A stretch of DNA of 39,460 nt. It comes from a virus. Below, piece by piece: positions 14,832-24,501 of the stretch. Made by a program: the position numbers and the translations under genes. The stretch lies in IMG/VR virus record IMGVR_UViG_3300046167_000307, positions 1 through 39,460 of that record; one strand, written 5' to 3'. The notes beneath the pieces are model-generated. The model searched no databases and was not told the DNA's origin. It saw only the letters and a program-made list of their open reading frames with translations. Position 1 is the stretch's first letter. The number at the start of each line of letters is the position of its first letter.

Positions 14832-15235
14832 AACTACACGTAGAAGGTGTATGGTGTAAGACTAGAACTGAGTTTGAGAGATTAGCAAAGTCTGGTGAGT
14901 ACGATTTAACAGTCTCGTATTTTGATATATTCAATAGACTAATTAAATCAGATCCTTATAGTAAGGAACCATCAGATATTATTGTATCTCTCTATATTAG
15001 AAAATTAATACAAAGACTACTTAGTGATACTCTAGAAAAAGAAAAAGAAGGAGCTAAGATTTTATATATGTTTAAGACTTTGGATACTGGATCTGTATCC
15101 GGATTCAAAGATTTTGTAAACGACCTAATCGAAGAACCTTTTGATTTGGATCTTATTATCATTAATAGATGCGACTATCCTAAAAGAGGTGTGTTGAGTA
15201 AATTTGATAACGTAAGATTCATTGACCATGATTAA
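14828..15235 (+). CDS. Protein of unknown function in small-gene run
   Basis: A 135-residue protein starting in an ATGA overlap and ending 14 bases inside the next gene. It has a short beta N terminus (MKLHVEGVWCKTRTEFE), then helices, then a Rossmann-like strand (FDLDLIIINRCDYP). I cannot place it in a family. Overlaps on both sides imply coupled translation with its neighbours. Confidence 0.5.
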   Translation: MKLHVEGVWCKTRTEFERLAKSGEYDLTVSYFDIFNRLIKSDPYSKEPSDIIVSLYIRKLIQRLLSDTLEKEKEGAKILYMFKTLDTGSVSGFKDFVNDLIEEPFDLDLIIINRCDYPKRGVLSKFDNVRFIDHD

Positions 15236-15791
15236 GCATAAGATATTTACCAAAGGTGAATTAATTCAAGCTCTAATCTCTACTACACAAGCACCTAATG
15301 TACTGATTCCTGTAAGGGCTATGATACACGACGTTAAATTCGACGATGTCAACCCACAGTATCAAATTAAGATTAGAAAGTTCTATGACCCAATTAATTT
15401 TCTAAAGAGAAACTTATTTGGTGGTCGATTTATTAGAAACTTTGAAGGTAAAGATACTAGGATTAACCTAAAGAGACAGGAATATAATACTGTTAAAGAA
15501 CTAGAAGATAGAGTCTTTAATGGTGATAAATGGCAACAGTATCTAATTGTTGTAGATTCAGTATTCTGTGTAAAGACAAAAGCTGAACAAGATAAACTCT
15601 TTAACAAGATACAAGATTTCCAGGTAGAAACTAATATTAGAGATCTATTTAATCTATCAAATCGAACTACATATACTGGTAATTACAACTTTCATACAAA
15701 AGGTGAGTTTGTTAAAGCACTTCAAAAGTTTTTAGGTGATAAATACCCTAAAGATGCTGATTGGTCAGATTCTGTACTATATAGACCCTAA
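15222..15791 (+). CDS. Protein of unknown function before baseplate genes
   Basis: A 189-residue basic, mixed alpha/beta protein with NVLIPVRAMIHDVKFDD near the N terminus and a duplicated-looking phrase: TKGELIQALI near the start and TKGEFVKALQKFLGDKYP near the end, both with F-x-TKGE-(L/F)-(I/V)-x-AL. That internal echo may mark a repeated helical element. The stop at 15789-15791 is followed by an 88-base gap with a late-promoter-like box. Function is unknown. Confidence 0.5.
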   Translation: MTMIKHKIFTKGELIQALISTTQAPNVLIPVRAMIHDVKFDDVNPQYQIKIRKFYDPINFLKRNLFGGRFIRNFEGKDTRINLKRQEYNTVKELEDRVFNGDKWQQYLIVVDSVFCVKTKAEQDKLFNKIQDFQVETNIRDLFNLSNRTTYTGNYNFHTKGEFVKALQKFLGDKYPKDADWSDSVLYRP

Positions 15792-15856
15792 TCACGATGA
15801 AATGGACCGCGGAGAGTGGGTCTAAACATATTACTGTAATATATTGCACAGATATA

Positions 15857-15864
15857 TATAAAAA
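15857..15864 (+). promoter_or_regulatory. Late-promoter-like box TATAAAAA
   Basis: A 7/8 match to the T4 late box TATAAATA, 15 bases before the ATG at 15880, in a run of TATATATA. Its position in the gap before the baseplate block suits a late promoter. An AT-rich background makes chance matches more likely than for the exact boxes at 7108 and 8921. Confidence 0.45.
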
Positions 15865-15879
15865 ACAATAGGATTTTTA

Positions 15880-17630
15880 ATGGCTGTTAAATATACACTT
15901 AATGACGTTCTTCCTGGACCTCCTACTAAATTCTCTTATACAGAGATAGCAACTGGTGATACGATTGTTAGAAATAGCAAGTTTCCAGATGATGAGGTAG
16001 TGGGCGATGAGCCTCAAGATGGGGGCGATGAAGCTATTACTTCTGGGCATACAACTTTTGTTGAAAGTCCGGAGGGAGCAGAGCAATCCAGCTTTTATGG
16101 AACGAGTGCTATAGGTTCTAGAACTTTTAAGACTAAAGACCCAGATAAAGATATTAATATGGGTGATGGTGTTAGGTCTTTATATAACAAATGGTCTCTT
16201 CATAATTATATGAATAGAGCAGGTGGTGCGGCAGGTGAAAAGAATGCATATCTAAACTATAACAAAACTGTTATGGATGGTAATGATAATAATATTCTTA
16301 ATCCTACTGCTAGAAGAATTGTAAACTATTCACAAGATCAGGGTGGTATCGGTTACTCGTACAAGTTTTCTGATTTTGCTTCAACTGAACATTATGGTCA
16401 AATTTCAAATGAGTATCTAATTACTCTAAGACGTTTTGCATATCCAACAGGAGATGATATTATGAATGTAATGGGACTTGATTCAAAGGGTAATCCTATA
16501 GATATGTCTCAGCCTGATTTAGCCAGAGCCTTAACATGGATGTCACCTGCTTTAGGTAACGATATGAAAGAGGTATTAAAGTTTGGTACTGGATTCCCAT
16601 GGAAAGATATTGAGTCTCAAATTCAAGAAGTACAGGGTAATTCACAGAAAAGAGGTAAGCTCGGTGCGATGATGGATTCATCTTCATTAGGTCGTGCTGT
16701 TGAAGCAGGTCTTAATGGTAAGTCTGCTGCAGAAGCTGAGACAATTAGAGATAAGGGAGCTGGTTTTGACCCAATGAAAGAAACTTACCCTAATAAAGTA
16801 TTTGGACCTTTAAATGTAATTAAGAAAGTTTTAGCTAGAGAGCAAGGCTTAGAATTCGATAGTGAATTTGCTTTAACTTTCCACTATGATATTAAAGGTT
16901 TACCTGGTACTTCGCCTAAGGTTGCGTTTATGGACCAACTGTCGAATATCTTAGCACTAACATATAACAATGCTCCTTTCTGGGGTGGTGCGGTTAGATA
17001 TACTGGAAGTGGTTCTGTAGGTAAACCATTTGGTGACTATAGTAAATTAAAGAATGGAGACTATGCAGGTTTCTTAGGCTCTTTAACTACACAATTAAAA
17101 TCCTCAATGGGTGCGGCATTCACTGATATAGGTAAAGCTGCAGATGGACTATTAAGTGGTAAGGGTATAAATGCATTAGGCGACTCTAAGATTTTAGATA
17201 ATATTGTCGGTGGTGGTTTAATGAAATTAATGAATGGACCTCAAGGTGGTACAGTAATTAATGCATTCTTAACTGGAGACCCGACAGGACAATGGCACAT
17301 GACAGTAGGTAATCCTATGAACCCGATGATGGTTTGTGGTAACTTGGCTTTACAATCTTCTTCAGTAGAATTTGAAGGCCCTTTAAGTTATGAAGGTTTC
17401 CCTAGTAAAATAAAATTAACAGTAAACTTAAAACCAGCACGACCTAGAGATAAAGGTGAAATTGAAAGTATGTTTAACGCTGGTAGAGGTAGAATGTATT
17501 TACAACCGGACGTTGAAGGAGCAGTAGATATAAATGACGTGGTAGATGTATCAGCATACGGAAATAAAGACAGAGGTAAATTTTACTCCTGGCTTCTCAG
17601 AAAAACTATCAAACTTTGGTCACGGATAAT
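15880..17630 (+). CDS. Large tail/baseplate structural protein
   Basis: The open frame runs to 17757, but gp53 begins at 17629. Shifting one base near 17575 gives VNFTPGFSEKLSNFGHG and a TAA at 17628-17630 overlapping that ATG (TAATG), so I take 17630 as the true end (about 583 residues). The sequence is Gly and Asn rich, with a C-terminal part GDPTGQWHMTVGNPMNPMM, GFPSKIKLTVNLK and RPRDKGEIESMFNAGRGRMY. I associate this arrangement with myovirus tail or baseplate proteins. The exact T4 counterpart is unclear; the gp48/gp54 region is one option. No membrane or catalytic motif is seen. Confidence 0.5.
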
Positions 17631-18452
17631 GGATTTAAGAACACTATTAAATAAAACTTTTGATGAGGTTAAATTAATTTTAGCCCAACCTACTATGCTC
17701 TTTAGAAATAGAGACAAGGTTCAAATTATCGCATATCATATTGTAAAAAGAAGATGAGGTGGGAAGACCAGACTTAATATCTTTAGAATACTATAATACT
17801 GATAGTAAAACTGATATTATTCTAAAATGGAATGGTATATCAGATCCTTTTGCATTAAGCGTAGGTGAAGAACTAGAGATACCCACATGACCAGGTTCCT
17901 TTCTATAAATTAGATAGACCAAGAGTCTTTGAGGATAATAAAATTAAGAACGAATTTGTACAGGGTAAAAAGTTAAGTCAAAAAGACAAGAACAGAATAG
18001 AGGCCCTAAAAAAGAAATATAATAAGGAAGTGCTACTACCACCTAATGTAATTCCTGTCGGTAAGAAGAACTATAAGTTTACTGCAGATGGAAATGTTAT
18101 ATTAGGAGCGCAGGCCCAGAACGATGAGGTAACTGAATCAATAATTTCAGATCTTTCAAATCAATTAATACAAGATAGGATAGATCAATTAGGAGGTCAG
18201 ATTGAAGATTTAAAAGATGCACTAGGCAGTGGATCTGGATCTGGTACTGGAATAGGTGGAGCAGGTTTGACTGAAAGTCAATTAGATAAAAATTTACAAA
18301 ACCAAGCTGGTAAAGGTGGCTTACCATCTACTGGAGCTGGTGTCGGAGCTGGAACTGCAGATGAAACTGGCGGAGCAGCAGGAGATGGTACTGCACCAGA
18401 GTCTACTGGTGGTGCTAATGACATCGCAAACGACGGCGCACCTTGTAACTAA
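17629..18452 (+). CDS. 53: Baseplate wedge gp53-like, LysM domain, frame-shifted twice
   Basis: ATG 17629 opens MDLRTLLNKTFDEVKLILAQ. Shifts near 17755 and 17885 join it to EDEVGRPDLISLEYYNTDSK, WNGISDPFALSVGEELEIP and then HDQVPFYKLDRPRVFEDNKI, ending at TAA 18450-18452. The YHIVKR...RPDLIS...NGISDPF.L..GEELEIP pattern is a LysM-like domain, as in T4 gp53, which helps clamp baseplate wedges to the hub. The product would be about 273 residues. The C-terminal tail is a Gly/Ser/Ala linker (GSGSGSGTGIGGAG) followed by low-complexity sequence, longer than in T4. The frame breaks look like indel errors. Confidence 0.7.
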
Positions 18453-18462
18453 ACTTTAGAAT

Positions 18463-19971
18463 ATGGAGTTAGATAATCATTTATTAGCGGTTGTAGAACC
18501 GGCTATCCTACCTACAGAAATTAAGATTGATAATCTCGGTGAAGACGGAGGTGGTAATAAACAGACTAAAGCAATAGGTACTTTAAAACCTTTTATCTTA
18601 GTTAACTCTTACCAATTTGGACCTGGTGATATTCAATCTTTTAGATTAGATTGTAGTGGTATTACACCAAAATGTTCAGTGACTGTAATGGATAATAAGA
18701 ATGCATTTCAGGTAGAGTCATATCCACGCGATGGGGATTTCTTTACTATTCTGCTTAATTCAAAACACCAAGAAACATTTAAGTCTATTCACATGGATTT
18801 TGATATTGTTGAGATAGAAACTTCTCCGGAGGTTGAGGGTGGTAATCCTACAATCACAATGGAAGGTATTGCAAAGATACCTAGATTATTTGCTGAAGAT
18901 TGTCAGAACTTAGATGCTGATAATTCATTAAATCATTTAGAGTTAGTGGCAAGAGATTTAGAACTAGGCCTAGCAACTAATGTTGAGGCACCAGATGATA
19001 ATCAACCAAGATTACAGGCTTATATTACTTATGCAGATTTCATAAAAGAAATTGTAGAAGATTCTTATATCTCGGATGATGCTTTTACAAAATACTACAT
19101 AGACCAATATTACTATTTGACCTATGTGAATATTAATAAAATATTTAATGCACCAAATCCAAAATTAGACGAGGTGATGACAGTTCTTGCATCCTTTGCG
19201 GCTTCAATGTCAGAAGGAGCAGAACAAGAAGAGGGTGGTGAAAATAAAGGTGACCAAGTTGAAGTACCTTTAATGTTAACCAACCATAAAGATACAAACG
19301 GTATGTCCTGTTATGTTGATAAGTATGAATTGATAAACAACTCATCTAAGGTTAGCCTCGCAGCTGGATATGCTAGAAACATCCAGGTGTATGACAATAA
19401 TTCTGATAAAGGTGAAAGACTACAAGAGTTTAAAGTAGAAGCTCTAGTAACTGAAGACCTACCAGATATTGAAGCGCCACTAAAAGGTAATGAGAAAGAT
19501 AATCGTTATGAGACTCAAGTAAAACATAAATACATGGGTAGACAAAATGCTGGTGAGGATGGCCTAGGTAATACTCACCCTAATGCAGCTTTTTCTAAAT
19601 TACATAATATGCAGAATAAAATGGAGATTGAGAAGATGAAGGTTAAAATGATTTTGTCTTCATTTAATCCTTCGATCTATAAGTTTCAAAAGATTCCAGT
19701 AATAATGTATCACTATGATGGTCAAAGAGCTGAAGCATCAAAGCAGGGTGATTACAAAAGAGAAGAAGCTGGGTTTTCAGATCAACCATTTAGTGCTGGA
19801 AAGGCAGAAGATGCAAACGATGCACAACAAGTAATGGATAGATTCCTAAGCGGTCATTATATTATAGAGAATATTGATTATGTTATTGATGAACCAGAGG
19901 GTGGTCTAAAACAAGTGGTTACTTTAATTAGAAGAGAGTGGCCTACAAGAATTAAGAATTTAGAGGAATAA
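18463..19971 (+). CDS. Baseplate hub protein, gp27-like candidate
   Basis: A 502-residue intact protein. The first ~170 residues are beta-rich, with FRLDCSGITPKCSVTVMDNK, YPRDGDFFTILL and ITMEGIAKIPRLFAEDC, resembling the tube-like domains of phage hub proteins. A middle region is rich in Tyr and Asp (TKYYIDQYYYLTYVNINKIF), and the C terminus holds GHYIIENIDYVIDEPEGGLK and QVVTLIRREWPTRI, like the end of gp27/gpD-type hubs. Its position between gp53 and the tube initiator and spike genes fits the central hub, which trimerises and holds gp5. Homology is inferred from layout and fold-like patterns. Confidence 0.6.
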   Translation: MELDNHLLAVVEPAILPTEIKIDNLGEDGGGNKQTKAIGTLKPFILVNSYQFGPGDIQSFRLDCSGITPKCSVTVMDNKNAFQVESYPRDGDFFTILLNSKHQETFKSIHMDFDIVEIETSPEVEGGNPTITMEGIAKIPRLFAEDCQNLDADNSLNHLELVARDLELGLATNVEAPDDNQPRLQAYITYADFIKEIVEDSYISDDAFTKYYIDQYYYLTYVNINKIFNAPNPKLDEVMTVLASFAASMSEGAEQEEGGENKGDQVEVPLMLTNHKDTNGMSCYVDKYELINNSSKVSLAAGYARNIQVYDNNSDKGERLQEFKVEALVTEDLPDIEAPLKGNEKDNRYETQVKHKYMGRQNAGEDGLGNTHPNAAFSKLHNMQNKMEIEKMKVKMILSSFNPSIYKFQKIPVIMYHYDGQRAEASKQGDYKREEAGFSDQPFSAGKAEDANDAQQVMDRFLSGHYIIENIDYVIDEPEGGLKQVVTLIRREWPTRIKNLEE

Positions 19972-19991
19972 AAAAGAGAGATAGATAATAC

Positions 19992-21371
19992 ATGGCAGAC
20001 TTTAAAAGACAACAGGATTTTAGAAAAGGATCGTTGCTTCGTAAAATAAACGAAGATCCAACGTATCTTAGCTTCTTTCTAGTATTTGATACTCAGAATA
20101 GAGAAGAGTCTCCCCTGTTTGCAGGTCCAGCAATGGAATACCTAACTCAAGTCTTAAACCAAGACTATGCTGCTAAATATTCAGTAGCATTAGAAAACTT
20201 TCAAAAAGTATTATTAAAGATTAATAAAGAGTTGCCTTGGTTTTGGCAAACTATCTCAGGTGTTGATGTTGCAATGACATATAACAATCTTGCAGACCCT
20301 TGGTGGGGAGCTGAAACACCTAAACTAGAAATAGAGTGTTTAGAGGAGAATGTTGAATTAACAGCAATCGGCCTAATGGATTTATACAAGAGAGCTTGTT
20401 ATGATTTTACTAGATGGGTAGAAGTTATTCCACCAAACTTAAGACATTTTAGAATGCAAGTTTGGGTTAGTGAGGTTAGAAGATTCCAACAAGATACTGG
20501 TGCTAAAGACTTAGGCTTTTTTGATAATCCAGAAAATTCTGGTAAAACAGGTAATGTAACTAAAATAAATCAAGAGCTTAGTCTATCAGCTAAACCTTTT
20601 ATACAATTACAATTTTCACACTGTGAGTTTGATATAGATAGCATTGCTCCAATGTTTGCAGATATTTCTAAAAACCCAGAGTTAAAGAAACCGAAGATTG
20701 GAATTAAGTGGGGGAATGTAGAACAAATTAATCAACAACTAGGAGCTAATCTAGTTACTGAAGTAAATGATAGTCCTTTATCACAGGCGGCACAAGGCGT
20801 TGGTGGTGAACTTTCATATACACCATTTAATCCTGATGCAGATAGAAAAACTATTACTCCACGTGAAACTGCAAGAGGCGGTTTCTCATTACCTGGAGAT
20901 CCTACTTTTAAATCTGTACTAAAAGATAATACATTAGGTAAGATTGGAGATGCTGTCGATGATGCTATTAGTGGTATTACTGGTAGAATTGATTCTGCTA
21001 AAAACTCATTAACATTACAAAACAATTCTGATATTGGTAATGTACATGGTAAAACTACAGGCCTAGCTTCAACTCTAATTGATAGAGCTACTGAGTCTGT
21101 TTTAAGTAAATTATTATTAGGTAATGTACACGGTATATCTGGAGGTTCATTACTAGATGCCGTTCAAGCAGGTTCAATAAACGCAATTGCAAATCAATTA
21201 GGCGGTTTATTTGGTGGTGCTAATAATTCCGGAGGTTCCGGCGGTATAAATGAAAAAATTCATCCAGCGGGAGTTGATTCATCACCAGATGGATTCTTAA
21301 ACTACAGAATACATGAGTCTGGCGTGGACTCTACTCCAGATGGTAACTTAAACGAAAACGTACATGAATAA
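19992..21371 (+). CDS. Tail tube initiator/baseplate tube-like protein (gp48/gp54-like)
   Basis: A 459-residue protein. The N-terminal ~250 residues include LPWFWQTISGVDVAMTYNN, HFRMQVWVSEVRRFQQ and IQLQFSHCEFDIDSIAPMFA, which has the look of tail-tube-type domains found in T4 gp48, gp54 and gp19. The second half is Gly, Asn and Ser rich. It ends in two 17-residue repeats (21255-21305 and 21306-21356; core IH-x-x-GVDS-x-PDG-x-LN) and a partial third (NVHE). The gene overlaps the spike gene by eight bases. A role in capping the hub and starting the tube is inferred from position and pattern. Confidence 0.5.
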   Translation: MADFKRQQDFRKGSLLRKINEDPTYLSFFLVFDTQNREESPLFAGPAMEYLTQVLNQDYAAKYSVALENFQKVLLKINKELPWFWQTISGVDVAMTYNNLADPWWGAETPKLEIECLEENVELTAIGLMDLYKRACYDFTRWVEVIPPNLRHFRMQVWVSEVRRFQQDTGAKDLGFFDNPENSGKTGNVTKINQELSLSAKPFIQLQFSHCEFDIDSIAPMFADISKNPELKKPKIGIKWGNVEQINQQLGANLVTEVNDSPLSQAAQGVGGELSYTPFNPDADRKTITPRETARGGFSLPGDPTFKSVLKDNTLGKIGDAVDDAISGITGRIDSAKNSLTLQNNSDIGNVHGKTTGLASTLIDRATESVLSKLLLGNVHGISGGSLLDAVQAGSINAIANQLGGLFGGANNSGGSGGINEKIHPAGVDSSPDGFLNYRIHESGVDSTPDGNLNENVHE

Positions 21372-22080
21372 CAGTGAATTATTTAGAGACAATTTACGTG
21401 ATGCTCATTGGTTAGGAGAGGTAGTTGATATTGAAGACCCTCTTCTTCAAGGTAGGGCAAGAGTAAAAGTATACGGTAAATTTGATAAGCTTCCAAATGA
21501 AGCTATTCCATGGGCAACTCCACAAAACAGAGAAGCACCTGGTATGCATATTGTACCTAGAGTTGGAGATATTGTTGCAGTAAGATTTGACAATGGAAAT
21601 ATCTACCATCCAGAATACTGGTTCCAAGTAGATCAAAATGAAGAATTAAAAGCAGATATTCTTGAAGCATCAGGAGAACCACACAATGTAATTAGTTTGG
21701 TATACGATGCAGAACGTAATGTAAGAATTTATCACTCACCAGAAGATGGCCTAGTAATTACTAGAGGTGAGGGCGCAAAAGAAAGACCTATGATGCAAAT
21801 CGATGAAGAAGGTTTTATTAAGATCTCAACAGATGCTAAAATCTTTATGGACTGTGGAGATATATTCATATCTAACGAGGGCGAACCTGGTGCAGATGAA
21901 ACTGAACCAGCAGTAAGAGGTCAATCTCTACAAGATTGGCTACAGGCTTGGTTAGATGATTACAATGCACATATACATCCAACTGGTGTTGGACCATCAG
22001 GTCCACCAATGCCACCTACTCCTGCAACAGTAGCAAAATTATCCGGTACTCATATTAACTATCAACAAAGAAATAAGTAA
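21364..22080 (+). CDS. 5: Baseplate central spike, gp5-like OB-fold protein without lysozyme
   Basis: A 238-residue protein. Residues ~10-90 are the gp5 OB domain: HWLGEVVDIEDPLLQGRARV, then PWATPQ, RVGDIVAVRFDNGN and PEYWF. The C-terminal part carries YNAHIHPTGVGPSGPPMPPT, a tail widely seen in phage spike proteins (gpV/gp5 type). T4 gp5 has a lysozyme domain between the OB fold and the beta helix. None is present here: the middle (RNVRIYHSPEDGLVITRGEG) goes straight to short beta repeats. Cell-wall digestion must therefore be done by another virion protein. It overlaps the preceding gene. Confidence 0.85.
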   Translation: MNNSELFRDNLRDAHWLGEVVDIEDPLLQGRARVKVYGKFDKLPNEAIPWATPQNREAPGMHIVPRVGDIVAVRFDNGNIYHPEYWFQVDQNEELKADILEASGEPHNVISLVYDAERNVRIYHSPEDGLVITRGEGAKERPMMQIDEEGFIKISTDAKIFMDCGDIFISNEGEPGADETEPAVRGQSLQDWLQAWLDDYNAHIHPTGVGPSGPPMPPTPATVAKLSGTHINYQQRNK

Positions 22081-22082
22081 TC

Positions 22083-22535
22083 ATGCCAGCGAATTGGGGA
22101 GCATTTATTCCAGCACTTAACTAATACATTACATAGTCAGAAGTTTACAAAACCAGGAGGTTCAGAGATTTCCTACAAAACACCTGAGATCGGTGCGACT
22201 AAAGTTTTAGGTAAAGACTTTAAGCTAGATGGTGATGGTAACCCAGTTCCTTTTGCTCCAATAAGTATTATAGGTGGTGGTAAAACTCCGGTAGGTAATC
22301 CAGCAAACGCAGTCTTAGCAACTAACCCTGCAACAATGGTTAATGCTAATGATAAAAATCCTCTATCTGGTAGATATGATTTTGGTAAACAGGTTGCTCA
22401 ACACTATTTAGATGCTGTTAAAAGGTTATGGCACAAACACATGTTGGTGAAAACTCATACTAATAATCCAGGTGCAGAGACGCATATTAAAAGAGGGTTA
22501 TGGTATTGCATTCGAAAGACTTTTAAGAGAGGGTG
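22083..22535 (+). CDS. N-terminal piece of large baseplate-region protein (frame-shifted)
   Basis: ATG 22083, two bases after the spike stop, begins MPANWGAFIPALN. One base shift near 22122 continues as LTNTLHSQKFTKPGGSEISY, VLGKDFKLDGDGNPVPFAPI and GRYDFGKQVAQHYLDAVK. At about 22415 a further shift gives KVMAQTHVGENS, and near 22490 another leads into the frame of the next entry (EGYGIAFERLLREGD). I therefore read it as the N terminus of one ~670-residue protein with 22472-24094. The repeated shifts look like sequencing indels. Its position directly after gp5 suggests a virion protein. Confidence 0.45.
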
Positions 22536-24094
22536 ATATACCTCTACAAGACCAATACGATGAAGATGGTAATTTAACTGAGATGGGTAAAGAGTCTCAT
22601 CCTGCCTATGCTGATTTTTGTCCTGAAGTTGAAGAGCCTGATGCAGAAGCTATAGCTGCACTAGAAATAGAAAACAATAAAGCGTTTAACGCCTTTGCAT
22701 CCGGTGAGAATATACAGAACTATAACTTGTATAAATTTAAGTTCTATCAATTCCCATGTTTAAGTGGAGCTGAGAGCCAAGAAGAATTAGAGGTAGTATT
22801 TGCTAATAGAATTCTTATGGGTTATGAGTTTATGACGTCTGCAAATGAAAGATGGGAATACTTTGTTTGGGTATGTCATTTAGGTAAAGAAAACTACAAC
22901 GGTAGTGGTGGATATAATAATTCAAGTCACTATAAAAATCTAAACTCAAAGTGTAGACAAGATATTGAAGACGCTGGATATGACTATAAACTATTAGCTG
23001 ATAATGTATCGGCTATGTGTAAGGCTGGTATTTTAGCTGCACATCCTGAAAATGAAAACGATTGGATAAGAACTGGTACGGACTCTACGCTAGAGGTTAG
23101 AATTAAGAGACCAGCTACAAAGGATATTGAATTTCCAAAGATAATAAATGAGGATGAAGTAGATGTGACGCCAGCAGTATGTCCTATTAATCCATATAAA
23201 ATGCAGATTGCACGTGACTTTGAAAAAGACTCTGATGATTATGTAAATCAAAGACCTAAGATCTTAACCATGAATGTGGTTGCTAGCATTTACATATTAT
23301 CCTGGTATGAGAGGCAAATTATAGTTATGGTACTAATGGAGATGCTTATGTTATTAATAATGAGAAAGGCCTTATTTCAAAAGGATCGTATTAAATATGA
23401 TAAAACGGATAACTGGGTAAAGAGCAAGTACAGAGATTTTGAGTATAAGAAGAAGTGGAGAAGATGTCCACCTGAAGGTAAATTAGATGCAGCTGCTAGA
23501 GCTACTGACGATCTTAAGTTTATGGGTAAGTCAAAACCTGGCTATGCATTCTTAGCCCTAGGTTGGAATGGAGATAATTTTAGTGGTGGTGAAGCAGGTA
23601 CTCAATATAAATTTGAATACCATAGAGTTTTATGTGCGATTAGAGCTGCTGAAAACTGTGAAGAGCCAATGACTGAAGTTCCACATCCATGGGACCCAAG
23701 TGGCACAACTCCAGGTGGTAAGACTTATTCTGGCGATCCATATATGATGATGGCTAGAGTGACAATTGCATATTGGTATGCTTGTATTGTTAAACCATTT
23801 AAGCCAACTCCATCTGCACCACCTGCACTGATTCCAGCACCTCTAACAGGAATTTACATTCCAATCTATTATGGAAGTGCAAATCGTCTAGCAAATAATC
23901 TGAGAAGAGCTTGGAATACAGGTAAGTCTTTTGCAACACCTGGAACTCAAGCGCCAGCATCGAATGCTACAGCAACAGCAGTTGCAGGAGCTTATGCCCT
24001 GCATCTACTAGAATTTAAGTTGCTTTATCTTGGTGGTATTCCAACTCCTGCCGGACCAGTTCCAATGGTAGGTTTTGTACCGATTGTATTTTAA
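22472..24094 (+). CDS. Main piece of large baseplate-region structural protein
   Basis: A 540-residue frame whose true N terminus lies in the previous entry. It shows GIAFERLLREGDIPLQDQYD near the start, and a central Asn/Gly/Tyr-rich region with KSKPGYAFLALGWNGDNFSG. The C terminus is Pro/Ala rich (PAPLTGIYIPIYYGSANRLA, then ALHLLEFKLLYLGGIP). The stretch at about 23290-23385 reads as Met-rich noise in this frame but as GTNGDAYVINNEKGLISKGS in another, so two compensating shifts are likely. The hydrophobic C-terminal part could associate with membrane or other virion parts. I do not recognise the family. It ends convergently with a minus-strand gene, overlapping it by four bases. Confidence 0.5.
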   Translation: MQRRILKEGYGIAFERLLREGDIPLQDQYDEDGNLTEMGKESHPAYADFCPEVEEPDAEAIAALEIENNKAFNAFASGENIQNYNLYKFKFYQFPCLSGAESQEELEVVFANRILMGYEFMTSANERWEYFVWVCHLGKENYNGSGGYNNSSHYKNLNSKCRQDIEDAGYDYKLLADNVSAMCKAGILAAHPENENDWIRTGTDSTLEVRIKRPATKDIEFPKIINEDEVDVTPAVCPINPYKMQIARDFEKDSDDYVNQRPKILTMNVVASIYILSWYERQIIVMVLMEMLMLLIMRKALFQKDRIKYDKTDNWVKSKYRDFEYKKKWRRCPPEGKLDAAARATDDLKFMGKSKPGYAFLALGWNGDNFSGGEAGTQYKFEYHRVLCAIRAAENCEEPMTEVPHPWDPSGTTPGGKTYSGDPYMMMARVTIAYWYACIVKPFKPTPSAPPALIPAPLTGIYIPIYYGSANRLANNLRRAWNTGKSFATPGTQAPASNATATAVAGAYALHLLEFKLLYLGGIPTPAGPVPMVGFVPIVF

Positions 24095-24501
24095 CCCCAG
24101 TCCTTTTCGAAAGTATACCAATGGTCTGCGGACGCACAGTCGCGAAGAGCATCAAGAACCATATAAACCTTTTCGTCAATAGTTAGATTGTTTAGAACTG
24201 CGCCTACGTGCATCTCAATTAGCTCATCAGAGTCAAGGTAAGAAGATACATGTCCAGCAATTCCAGTAACCAATCTGTAAGCATTATCTTCTACACTGTT
24301 ATATCTAATACCTGAATGATAATCAGTATAAGTATCTACTTCAGATGCTTGCTTAATCATTTTATCCCAGAGTTTATCGCCGAGTAAGTCTCGAACCTCT
24401 TGACAAATAGATTGAATTTGGTCTTTGTGTTTAAGAACGGCTTGGTAGCCTGAGCCACCAACACCGTTACATTTGATTTCTTTATAGTTAAATTGTTCCA
24501 T
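24091..24501 (-). CDS. Minus-strand protein of unknown function (second of pair)
   Basis: A 136-residue mostly helical protein, one of only two convincing genes on the minus strand. It starts MEQFNYKEIKCNGVGGSGYQ and contains EDNAYRLVTGIAGHVSSYLD. The ATG overlaps the stop of the gene upstream of it by one base (TAATG), so the two form a small operon. Its end overlaps the end of the plus-strand structural gene. The opposite orientation in a late structural block suggests early expression or recent insertion. The family is unknown. Confidence 0.55.
   Translation of the reverse strand: MEQFNYKEIKCNGVGGSGYQAVLKHKDQIQSICQEVRDLLGDKLWDKMIKQASEVDTYTDYHSGIRYNSVEDNAYRLVTGIAGHVSSYLDSDELIEMHVGAVLNNLTIDEKVYMVLDALRDCASADHWYTFEKDWG

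Noticed and set aside
15782-15824. Inverted repeat TAGACCC ... GGGTCTA after the 15222 gene
   Set aside because: Only seven base pairs with a 29-base loop and no T tract after it, so not a convincing terminator.
15797-15871. A 24-residue open frame (MKWTAESGSKHITVIYCTD...) in the gap before 15880
   Set aside because: Short, without a distinctive composition, and it runs through the late-promoter-like box; chance is likelier than a gene.
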